From: Xanthobacteraceae bacterium
GTDB taxonomy: Bacteria; Pseudomonadota; Alphaproteobacteria; Rhizobiales; Xanthobacteraceae
Direction of reading: 5' to 3'
DNA length: 13,865 bases
Assembly (NCBI GenBank): GCA_030039655.1
Contig: JASHVC010000243.1
Location: 1 to 13,865, forward strand
Shown here: positions 8,136-13,865 of the stretch, piece by piece
Numbering within the stretch: position 1 is the stretch's first letter
Layout: each line of letters begins with the position of its first letter
Position numbers and translations under genes: made by a program
The notes under the pieces: generated by a model
What the model was told of the DNA's origin: nothing
Databases searched by the model: none
What the model saw: only the letters and a program-made list of their open reading frames with translations

Positions 8136-9998
8136 CTACCTAGCAATGAGACCAAGGGCCGCTGTCAGCATATCCAGCGCGTCGCATCCGGCGTAGATAA
8201 AGGTTTGCACGCCGGCATCGCGGTATTGCGCTTCGCGCTCGCCCGGACGCCCGGCGAGATAAATGTGCCGGGCGCCTGCGCCCTTGAGCATCGCGGCCCC
8301 CACTGCAGCCTCGCTTTCATAAGCGTGGTCCGCTCCGCATAGACAGGCGATGGCGGCGCCTGATGCCTTGAAGGCGCGATCGAGTGCGGCGAAGTCTTCC
8401 GTGCCGCTGACAGCTTCTATGCCGCCGGCTTCGAAGAAGTTTTTGGCGAACGTCGCGCGCGGGGTGAAATCGGCAGCCTTGCCGAGCGTGGCAAGGAATA
8501 TCTTTGGGGGCGTACCGGATCGAGCCAGGAATTCGTCTGACGCGTCACGCAGCCGCTCGAACGGCTCCGCGAGCCGCATGCTTTTCAACGGCGTTGAAGT
8601 GGGGGCGGTCTCGCCGTCTTTCCTGGGTGTTGCGGGCATGACGTGAAGAACGGCAGGCGCAACTTCGTGGATATTGGGAAACTCGTTGGTGCCGGTGAGA
8701 ATGTCGGTGCGGCGCGCTATGGCAATTTGCCGCTCGGCGCGCACGGCCGCCACCTTTTGCTGGATCGTGCCGGCCTCCAGTGCGGCCCAGACGCCGCCAG
8801 ACTTTTCGATCAGCTGAAAGAGTGACCACGCTGTCGCGCAGAGTTGCTGAGTTACAGCTTCGAGCGCGCCCGAGCCGCCAGCGGGATCGGAAACGCGGGC
8901 GAGGTTTGACTCCTCGAGAAGGACGAGTTGGATGTTGCGTGCTATCCGCCGGGCAAACGCATCGGGAAGACCGACCGCCGCGGTGTGTGGCAGCACCGAA
9001 ATGGTGTCGGCGCCACCGAGGCCGGCTGCGGCGACTGCGACTGAGGTACGCAGCACATTCGAATACGGATCGCGCTGCGTCATCATGCGCCACGCGGTCT
9101 CGGCGGCGACCACGGCGGCCTTCGGCGTCAAACCGCACGCTGCCTCAACGCGCGCCCATAATTTCCGCAGCGCACGAAATTTGGCCATGGTGAGAAACTG
9201 GTCGGCATCCGCGGACAGCCGGAAATAGACCGCGTCGCGAGCGGCTTCGAGGGGCATGCCGCTTGCCTCCAGCGCGCGCAGATAGGACACCGCACATGCC
9301 AGCGTAAAGGCAAGCTCCTGCGCCTCGGAGCCGCAGGCGTTATGAATGATGCGCCCGTCGGCCACGGCGAGCGGTCCGCGGAATCCCTCGGCGGCAAACT
9401 CGCCGGCCAAACCTGCAAACACTTGCGAGAGTTTCGCCCAGGGCAGGGGAGCGCGGCCCGTGACAGCAAATCCGCCCACCGGATTGATGCCGGGACGCAG
9501 ATCAACCGACGATGGCGCGAAGCCGCGACTCTTGATCAGCGCAGCGACCGTGCGTGCCGCATCGCGTGCTGATTGACTGAGATTGAGATCGATCGCGATG
9601 CCAGCGTCGAACTCCACGCCCTCGAACACGCGTCCGAGCGTTGCGGCCGAACTGTCGATGCCGAAGCCATTCGCGGTCACTGAGCCGGCGAACACCAGCG
9701 CCAAGCCCGTCGCCCCGTTCTGCAAATCTTCGAGCACTTGCGCGTTGGCAGCCGCCGGGTCGGGATGGTCGACCCGCTGCATCAGCGTCCAGGGAGCGCT
9801 CGGCGCCCGGCTCGTGACCGGCTGCGCGTTGCCAGCGCGTTCATAAAGCGGCTCGATGGTCAGCCCGTCGCGAGTTCGGCTTTCCAACCGATCGAACGGT
9901 GCGCCCTTGAGCACGGCGTCGACGAGTTTGCGCCATTGCTCCCGCGTTGACGCGGGAAAGCCGGCGGATAGCGACAGGCTTTTTTCCTGCTCCGTCAT
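8136..9998 (-). CDS. mutA: Methylmalonyl-CoA mutase small subunit
   Basis: This 620-aa protein is the non-catalytic partner of the B12-dependent methylmalonyl-CoA mutase. It has the degenerate barrel of the family, for example LPHTAAVGLPDAFARRIARN (parallel to [17 protein letters not shown] in the large chain) and DPAGGSGALE where the large chain has [10 protein letters not shown]. The C-terminal domain lacks the cobalamin-binding D-x-H-x-x-G: around residues 506-517 it reads GKAADFTPRATF, as expected for a small subunit that does not bind B12. Length is normal. I chose the ATG at 9998 (protein start MTEQEKS) because an upstream in-frame ATG at 10037 adds 13 residues that do not look like the family; the ribosome binding site is weak in both cases. 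The gene starts 74 nt after folK on the same strand. Its large-subunit gene is separated from it by two other genes, which is unusual. Confidence 0.9.
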   Translation of the reverse strand: MTEQEKSLSLSAGFPASTREQWRKLVDAVLKGAPFDRLESRTRDGLTIEPLYERAGNAQPVTSRAPSAPWTLMQRVDHPDPAAANAQVLEDLQNGATGLALVFAGSVTANGFGIDSSAATLGRVFEGVEFDAGIAIDLNLSQSARDAARTVAALIKSRGFAPSSVDLRPGINPVGGFAVTGRAPLPWAKLSQVFAGLAGEFAAEGFRGPLAVADGRIIHNACGSEAQELAFTLACAVSYLRALEASGMPLEAARDAVYFRLSADADQFLTMAKFRALRKLWARVEAACGLTPKAAVVAAETAWRMMTQRDPYSNVLRTSVAVAAAGLGGADTISVLPHTAAVGLPDAFARRIARNIQLVLLEESNLARVSDPAGGSGALEAVTQQLCATAWSLFQLIEKSGGVWAALEAGTIQQKVAAVRAERQIAIARRTDILTGTNEFPNIHEVAPAVLHVMPATPRKDGETAPTSTPLKSMRLAEPFERLRDASDEFLARSGTPPKIFLATLGKAADFTPRATFAKNFFEAGGIEAVSGTEDFAALDRAFKASGAAIACLCGADHAYESEAAVGAAMLKGAGARHIYLAGRPGEREAQYRDAGVQTFIYAGCDALDMLTAALGLIAR

Positions 9999-10072
9999 CG
10001 TCTCAAAATGCCACGGGCGGGCCGGTGGGGCCAACATGGCAGGTCGTGCAAATGGTATGCCGTGCCGACCCT

Positions 10073-10561
10073 CTACTGTGTGGCCAACTTTTCAATGCCG
10101 TTGGCGTCGACCCGCACGAGCGCATCGCGTATCCGGATCCCGGCAATAATTCGATCGGACGCGATCTCGGCGAGCGGTACCAGCACGAACGCGCGGTCGA
10201 ACATGTAGGGATGCGGAAGCGTGAGATCGGGGTCATTCAGCTCAACGTCGTCGTAAGCGAGGATGTCGAGGTCAATGGGGCGGGGTCCCCAATGACGCTC
10301 GCGGGCGGAGTCACGCTCGAGCGCGCGTTCGGTCGCTTTTGTACGGGTCAGCAACTCGTGTGGTGACAAAGAGGTCGTGACCGCAATGGCTGCGTTGATG
10401 AAGGGGGGTTGATCGACGACGCCCCAGGGCGGCGTGCGGTAGTTGGCGGACCGCGCCAGAAGGCGCACTGCGGCGCCGTCGCACAGCATGGCAATCGCCC
10501 GCTCGAACGTGGCTTGCACGTCGCCCACATTGCCGCCAAGGGCGATAAACGCCTCAGCCAC
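10073..10561 (-). CDS. folK: 2-amino-4-hydroxy-6-hydroxymethyldihydropteridine diphosphokinase (HPPK)
   Basis: This 162-aa enzyme transfers pyrophosphate from ATP to 6-hydroxymethyl-7,8-dihydropterin, the step before dihydropteroate synthase. The N-terminus has the family opening FIALGGNVGD, and the signature HWGPRPIDLDIL lies at residues 90-101, with Asp97 and Asp99 as the expected magnesium ligands. The Arg84-to-Arg89 loop and the later LPHP segment also fit. The start codon is GTG at 10561; it lies 20 nt after the folB stop and has no clear Shine-Dalgarno sequence, so it may depend on translational coupling to folB. Length is typical. It is the third gene of a folP-folB-folK operon. Confidence 0.95.
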   Translation of the reverse strand: MAEAFIALGGNVGDVQATFERAIAMLCDGAAVRLLARSANYRTPPWGVVDQPPFINAAIAVTTSLSPHELLTRTKATERALERDSARERHWGPRPIDLDILAYDDVELNDPDLTLPHPYMFDRAFVLVPLAEIASDRIIAGIRIRDALVRVDANGIEKLATQ

Positions 10562-10581
10562 GGTAGCTGGAGCCGTGCGCC

Positions 10582-10962
10582 TTAACGATTGGCGCGATCA
10601 TCGCGGGCTTGCTCGATGGTCACGCCCACGTCGTCGAAGGTTGCCGCGATGGGAGCATGCGGCTTGTGAACGGTGACGCGGACTGCGTGAACCTGCGGAA
10701 AGCGGTCGAGCACCGCGCCGGCCACGGCGCCGGCGGCAGCCTCCACCAGCCGGTAGCGGCGGGCACAAAACGCCTCGCTCGCCGTCTTCACCACCAGATC
10801 GTACGAGACAGTGTCCTTGAGCTTGTCGCTGCGCGAGGCTTCGGCAAGGTCGATCGTCAGTGCCAGATCGAGTCTGAAGGTCTGTCCAACCTTACCCTCA
10901 TGCTGCATCACGCCGTGATAGGCGTGCAGCACTAGTCCGTGGACGAAGACCCCATCGCTCAT
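10582..10962 (-). CDS. folB: Dihydroneopterin aldolase
   Basis: This 126-aa enzyme cleaves 7,8-dihydroneopterin to 6-hydroxymethyldihydropterin and glycolaldehyde in folate synthesis; the family forms octamers in the cytoplasm. Key residues are in the expected places: Glu22 in YHGVMQHEG, Tyr54 in VSYDLV and Lys100 in VHKPHAPI, matching the catalytic Glu, Tyr and Lys known for the family. Length is normal. The start ATG overlaps the folP stop codon in an ATGA arrangement (4 nt), which shows translational coupling, and folK follows 20 nt later. Confidence 0.95.
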   Translation of the reverse strand: MSDGVFVHGLVLHAYHGVMQHEGKVGQTFRLDLALTIDLAEASRSDKLKDTVSYDLVVKTASEAFCARRYRLVEAAAGAVAGAVLDRFPQVHAVRVTVHKPHAPIAATFDDVGVTIEQARDDRANR

Positions 10963-11834
10963 CGCGCGTGCCTGATCGCTGCAGCCACCGCCAACGCCTG
11001 CACGGTCGGCCCGACGTCGTGCGCGCGGATGATCGCGGCGCCGTTTTCGGCCGCCACAAGATGTGCGGCCAACGAACCGCCGAGACGGTCCATCGGCTCT
11101 GACGGCACGATGGCGTTGATGAAGCGCTTGCGCGAGGCGCCGACCAGGAGCGGCAGGCCGAAGCTGCGAAAAGTGTGAAGCCGGGCGATGCAGATCAAGC
11201 TTTGCTCTGGCGTCTTGCCGAAGCCGATGCCGGGATCGAGCACGATACGGTCATGGCGGATGCCGGCCTCCCAGGCGATTTCCAGCGAGCGCGAGAAGAA
11301 TTCGGTCACGTCGGCGACAATGTCGATCGCGGGATCGGCGCTGTCGCGATTGTGCATGATGATGACTGGCGCGGTGTGCTCGGCGACCACGCGCGCCATG
11401 TCGGGATCGCGCTGCAGGCCCCATACATCATTGACGATGGCGGCGCCTGCCTCGAGCGCCCACGCCGCGACCGGCGCCTTGAGTGTATCGATGGAGACAG
11501 GAGTCCCGAGCGCGATCACGGCTGGCAGGATGGGATCGAGCCGTTGCCGCTCCTCATCGAGCGCCACGCGCACCGCGCCGCCGTATGGCCGCGTGGATTC
11601 CGCGCCGACGTCGAGAATGTCAGCGCCTTCCGCGGCTAGGCGTTTGGCGTGCGCGATAGCGACTGGCGGGTCGAGATAGCGCCCGCCGTCGGAGAAAGAG
11701 TCGGGCGTGACGTTAAGTACGCCCATAACCGCCGGCTGCCTCTTCGCCAACAGCCGCGCCAGCAGTCCTTCGCCGCCTTCCGGCGAAGCAGAAAACGCGC
11801 GGTTTGTCAGCTTGGTAGCGGTCCCTTCGGCCAT
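10959..11834 (-). CDS. folP: Dihydropteroate synthase
   Basis: This 291-aa enzyme joins 6-hydroxymethyldihydropterin pyrophosphate to p-aminobenzoate and is the target of sulfonamides. The two family signatures are clear: MGVLNVTPDSFSDGG (residues 37-51) and ADILDVGAESTRP (71-83). Further conserved parts are Asn135-Asp136, DPGIGFGK (200-207), GASRKRF (232-238) and the C-terminal Arg270-Ala-His-Asp. About 30 residues precede the first conserved strand. The ATG at 11834 is supported by GAGGA on the minus strand at 11847-11843, 8 nt upstream. It is the first gene of the folP-folB-folK group and overlaps folB by 4 nt. No promoter hexamers could be assigned with confidence in the 112-nt gap upstream. 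Confidence 0.96.
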   Translation of the reverse strand: MAEGTATKLTNRAFSASPEGGEGLLARLLAKRQPAVMGVLNVTPDSFSDGGRYLDPPVAIAHAKRLAAEGADILDVGAESTRPYGGAVRVALDEERQRLDPILPAVIALGTPVSIDTLKAPVAAWALEAGAAIVNDVWGLQRDPDMARVVAEHTAPVIIMHNRDSADPAIDIVADVTEFFSRSLEIAWEAGIRHDRIVLDPGIGFGKTPEQSLICIARLHTFRSFGLPLLVGASRKRFINAIVPSEPMDRLGGSLAAHLVAAENGAAIIRAHDVGPTVQALAVAAAIRHAR

Positions 11835-11903
11835 CTGGACCGTCCTCGGTGGCGCTAATTAGTGCTGCCTTTGCGCGGTCGCTGAGGAGGAGTCAAGCCG
11901 AAG

Positions 11904-11920
11904 GCGCCGTCGTGCGGCGC
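11904..11920. repeat. Perfect 6-bp inverted repeat between the HhH gene and folP
   Basis: GCGCCG (11904-11909) and CGGCGC (11915-11920) can form a GC-only stem with a 5-nt loop. It sits after the end of the minus-strand HhH gene and about 70 nt before folP. No T-run follows on either strand, so it is not a standard intrinsic terminator. It could be a factor-dependent stop, an RNA 3' end stabiliser or an operator. Such short GC palindromes are common in GC-rich DNA. Confidence 0.3.
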
Positions 11921-11946
11921 AGAAGGTCTAGAGGATTTGCCAGCGA

Positions 11947-12351
11947 TCAATAGCGAATAATGGGCTGCAGTTTCTTGGCGTTCTCGATCCAGCGCGCGAC
12001 CGTCCTTTCTTTCGGCAACAGGCGCACCAGCTTGCCTCTGTTGGCATCGCTCATTTTTTTGAAAAGATTTTGCGCGTTGCGATATTGCAGGTCGGTGACT
12101 GTCTTGACGCCGCAGGCGCGCAATAGTTCCGCGTACTCGAAGCCGACACCTTTGACTCGCATGCGATCAGCCGTCGTGACCCACTCGAGGACCTCCTTGG
12201 AGTCCATCCCGAGCTTTTCGGCGATCCGCAGCCGCTGCTTCGGCGTTCCGGCCACGCGCAACAGACCGATGGTCGTGCGAATGCCTTCTGCCTTCAGCAC
12301 GTCAGCCATGTCCGCGCTGATACCGCGAATATCAGTGATGGGGTAAGCCAT
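11947..12351 (-). CDS. DUF4332-type helix-hairpin-helix protein
   Basis: This 134-aa small basic protein has two helix-hairpin-helix-like units: one at about residues 8-31 (Ile-Arg-Gly-Ile-Ser, then a helix and a second turn at Gly-Ile) and one at about 66-88 (Val-Lys-Gly-Val-Gly, then a helix and Gly-Val-Lys-Thr). This matches the DUF4332 pattern of tandem HhH motifs that often contact DNA or nucleic-acid-binding partners non-specifically. There is no signal peptide, membrane segment or enzymatic motif. The ATG at 12351 is preceded by only a weak AGG element about 11 nt upstream. It lies on the same strand as folP but 112 nt before it, so it may or may not be co-transcribed. The family call is from the visible motif spacing; the cellular function is unknown. 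Confidence 0.75.
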   Translation of the reverse strand: MAYPITDIRGISADMADVLKAEGIRTTIGLLRVAGTPKQRLRIAEKLGMDSKEVLEWVTTADRMRVKGVGFEYAELLRACGVKTVTDLQYRNAQNLFKKMSDANRGKLVRLLPKERTVARWIENAKKLQPIIRY

Positions 12352-12558
12352 CGCTGTATACCTGCCGCCTCATTCCCTTCCGACAAAGCGTGCTCGAAGC
12401 GGGGGCTCCGGAGAACTCACTCAACGAACGTGAACTTTGTCTGCTGGTTTTGCCGCGCGACCAGGAAGTCGGAATGAGAATAGCGGCCTCCCCTCGGCGT
12501 TCCGGTTTGTTCCGGCGCCGACGAAGAGTCGTCCGACCACCTCGCCCATTATCCCCTC

Positions 12559-12582
12559 GCCCGCTCATAAACGGCGGGTTTT
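12559..12582 (+). terminator. Terminator-like hairpin followed by TTTT
   Basis: CCCGC (12560-12564) pairs with GCGGG (12574-12578), with a possible U-G wobble pair on each side of the stem, and a run of four T (12579-12582) follows on the plus strand. The stem is short and the T-run weak. No plus-strand gene precedes it, so it is either chance, the end of an unrecognised short RNA, or a guard against transcription entering the M20 gene. Confidence 0.3.
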
Positions 12583-12671
12583 CGCCACAATATATATTCG
12601 AATGCCTTGTGCCAGGGTGGAGTCAAGCCAATCGCGCGCCGGAGCCACCGGCGTGTATAGAAACGCGACAG

Positions 12672-12691
12672 GCGTTGTAATCTTGCAACGC
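12672..12691. promoter_or_regulatory. Dyad upstream of the M20 peptidase gene, possible operator
   Basis: GCGTTG (12672-12677) and CAACGC (12686-12691) form a perfect 6-bp inverted repeat with an 8-nt AT-rich centre; one G-T and one A-T pair can extend the arms. The geometry (20 nt, two half-sites about one helical turn apart or a little more) suits a dimeric regulator. It lies 20 nt before the -35 candidate of the M20 gene. No regulator gene is in the window. Confidence 0.35.
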
Positions 12692-12710
12692 TTATACGGG
12701 TCTGGAACCG

Positions 12711-12739
12711 TGGAAATGATCATTGCCGGTGGCTATAAG
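12711..12739 (+). promoter_or_regulatory. Candidate promoter of the M20 peptidase gene
   Basis: TGGAAA (12711-12716, four of six to the TTGACA consensus) and TATAAG (12734-12739, five of six to TATAAT) are separated by 17 nt. Transcription would start near 12746, leaving a leader of about 11 nt before the ATG at 12757, with only a weak GGTGG (12748-12752) as ribosome binding site. Confidence 0.35.
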
Positions 12740-12756
12740 ACTATGACGGTGGCAGC

Positions 12757-13865
12757 ATGACAGCATCCGAGGCCCTTCCGGCCGTACTCGACCGCGTTGA
12801 TCGCGACCTCGACGCCAGCCTGGAGCGGCTGTTCGCCCTTCTGCGCATCCAGTCAGTTTCGACCGATCCAGCCTACGCGACCTACTGCCGGGCGGCCGCC
12901 GAGCACGTCGCGACTGACTTACGCGGTCTTGGCTTCGAGGCCAGCGTCCGCCCGACCGAAGGCCATCCGGTCGTCATCGGCAAGACTGGGAACGGCGAGG
13001 CGAGCAGCAAGGCGAACGGCAGGCCGCGGGTCCTGTTCTATGGGCACTACGACGTGCAGCCAGTCGATCCGCTTGATCTTTGGCAGACGCCGCCATTCGA
13101 GCCGCGTATCGAGACGCTCGATGGCGGTCGTAAAATCATCGTCGCGCGCGGTGCCTGTGACGATAAGGGCCAGGCGATGACGTTCGTAGAGGCGTGTCGC
13201 GCCTTCAAGGCGGTGACCGGCAAGCTTCCGCTCGACATCACAATGCTCATCGAAGGCGAGGAGGAATGCGGCTCGAAGCACCTATTCGGCTTCGTGCGCG
13301 ACAACGCCGCTGAACTGCGCCGCGATTTGGCATTGGTCTGCGACACCGGCATGTGGGACGCGCAGACGCCCTCGATTACGACCTCACTGCGCGGACTGGT
13401 TTATGAGGAGGTCAGGCTCACCTGCGCCGACCGCGACCTGCATTCAGGGTTGTTTGGCGGCGCGGCGCGCAATCCAATCCACGTGCTGGCCGACGTCCTT
13501 GCGGCGATGCACCGGCCAGACGGTTCGGTCGCAATCCCGGGCTTCTATGACGGCGTTCACGAACTGCCGGCTGACATCAAGGCCGACCTTGCGGGCCTTG
13601 GGCTTACGCCGGAGAAGTTCCTCGGCCCGATTGGGCTGAAAATCCCCGCCGGCGAGCAGGGACGGCTGCTGATCGAGCAGATTTCCACGCGGCCGACCGC
13701 CGAGGTGAACGGCATTATCGGCGGCTATACGGGGGAGGGGGCAAAGACCGTCATTCCCGGCAAGGCCATGGCGAAGGTCTCGTTCCGCCTGGTCGGCGCC
13801 CAAGACCCCGAGAAGATCCGCGAGAGCTTCCGTCAGTTTGTCCGCTCGCAGCTGCCTGGCGATTG
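12757..13865 (+). CDS. M20 family metallopeptidase (dipeptidase-like), 3' end outside window
   Basis: The visible 369 codons encode most of a zinc-dependent M20 peptidase of the carnosinase/dipeptidase type, which hydrolyses dipeptides or related amides in the cytoplasm. Metal and catalytic residues are in order: His97 and Asp99 in YGHYDVQP, Asp135 in ARGACDDKG, Glu169-Glu170 in EGEEECGS, Asp196 in CDTG, and His229 in HSGLFGG from the inserted dimerisation domain. The start ATG at 12757 precedes a normal family N-terminus (Met-Thr-Ala-Ser); no signal peptide is seen. The reading frame runs open to the window edge. Family members are about 460-470 aa, so roughly 100 residues, including the last metal-binding His, are missing because of the window boundary and not because of mutation. 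It is transcribed away from the HhH gene. The substrate cannot be told from sequence. Confidence 0.92.
   Translation, partial: MTASEALPAVLDRVDRDLDASLERLFALLRIQSVSTDPAYATYCRAAAEHVATDLRGLGFEASVRPTEGHPVVIGKTGNGEASSKANGRPRVLFYGHYDVQPVDPLDLWQTPPFEPRIETLDGGRKIIVARGACDDKGQAMTFVEACRAFKAVTGKLPLDITMLIEGEEECGSKHLFGFVRDNAAELRRDLALVCDTGMWDAQTPSITTSLRGLVYEEVRLTCADRDLHSGLFGGAARNPIHVLADVLAAMHRPDGSVAIPGFYDGVHELPADIKADLAGLGLTPEKFLGPIGLKIPAGEQGRLLIEQISTRPTAEVNGIIGGYTGEGAKTVIPGKAMAKVSFRLVGAQDPEKIRESFRQFVRSQLPGD

Larger units (their letters stand above)
12352..12756. other. 405-nt intergenic region between divergent genes
   Basis: No credible gene was found here. Open frames exist on both strands (for example 12390-12680 and 12437-12760 on plus), but they are Arg/Ser/Pro-rich translations without a ribosome binding site or family-like sequence. 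The region separates the minus-strand HhH gene from the plus-strand M20 gene and should hold both promoters. It contains a hairpin with a T-run (12559-12582), an AT-rich palindrome (12589-12598), a 20-nt dyad (12672-12691) and a promoter candidate (12711-12739), which are listed separately. On the minus strand a TTGACT box (12626-12621) could serve the HhH gene, but no -10 hexamer is at a normal distance from it. Confidence 0.6.

Noticed and set aside
8087..8155. N-terminal extension of the isomerase-like gene into mutA
   Set aside because: It would overlap mutA by 20 nt and add 23 residues unlike the family. The ATG at 8086 gives a normal N-terminus.
6191..10072. Cobalamin riboswitch before the mutase genes
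   Set aside because: The gaps are too short (115 nt before mutB and 74 nt before mutA), and I could not find a B12-box-like sequence.
12600..12617. Sigma-54-like element (TGGCAC) on the minus strand
   Set aside because: The downstream GC of the -12 element is not at the required distance, so the match is only half a site.
11889..12629. 11-nt direct repeat GGAGTCAAGCC on both sides of the HhH gene (11889-11899 and 12619-12629)
   Set aside because: On the minus strand each copy contains TTGACT, a -35-like box, but no -10 hexamer is at 16-18 nt in either case. A repeat of this length is expected by chance several times in a window of this size.
12390..12760. Two plus-strand open frames (96 and 107 aa) in the divergent gap
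   Set aside because: They overlap each other in different frames, lack ribosome binding sites and read as random GC-rich translation. They also run through the candidate promoter of the M20 gene.

Overview
The window is high-GC (roughly 60-65% by eye) and densely coded with bacterial genes. The gene set suggests an alphaproteobacterium of the Hyphomicrobiales (Rhizobiales), perhaps near Bradyrhizobium/Rhodopseudomonas. The basis is a compact folP-folB-folK operon, two-subunit methylmalonyl-CoA mutase, an orphan Bug-type solute receptor, a Tat-linked GMC dehydrogenase pair and an HhH/DUF4332 protein. The taxonomic call is inference from gene content and style; there is no rRNA or other marker gene. 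I see no mobile element, CRISPR array, tRNA or rRNA.

Layout. (1) 1-280: no supportable gene. (2) 281-3993, plus strand: a patatin-like phospholipase with a lipoprotein signal, then a Tat-signal gluconate-2-dehydrogenase-subunit-3-like small subunit and a GMC flavoprotein dehydrogenase. The last two are tightly coupled (12 nt apart). No cytochrome c subunit follows. (3) 4034-11834, minus strand, read right to left: folP, folB, folK, the methylmalonyl-CoA mutase small subunit (mutA-like), an Asp/Glu-racemase / maleate-isomerase / arylmalonate-decarboxylase superfamily enzyme, a Tat-signal Bug solute-binding protein, and the mutase large subunit with its B12 domain (mutB-like). (4) 11947-12351, minus strand: a 134-aa helix-hairpin-helix DUF4332-type protein. 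(5) 12352-12756: a 405-nt gap with a terminator-like hairpin, a 20-nt dyad and a plausible promoter. (6) 12757-end, plus strand: an M20 metallopeptidase (dipeptidase-like) cut off by the window edge.

How it may fit together. folP-B-K supply three steps of folate synthesis. The mutase subunits form the adenosylcobalamin enzyme that interconverts methylmalonyl-CoA and succinyl-CoA. The most unusual arrangement is that mutA and mutB, which normally sit side by side, are separated by a two-gene cassette on the same strand: a periplasmic receptor of a family that often binds carboxylates, and a small-dicarboxylate-type isomerase/decarboxylase. This hints at an uptake-and-conversion route for a dicarboxylate that enters metabolism through the mutase, but that is inference. 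The second item of interest is the Tat/GMC pair, which keeps a three-cysteine motif resembling the Fe-S ligands of FAD glucose dehydrogenase yet has no cytochrome gene beside it.
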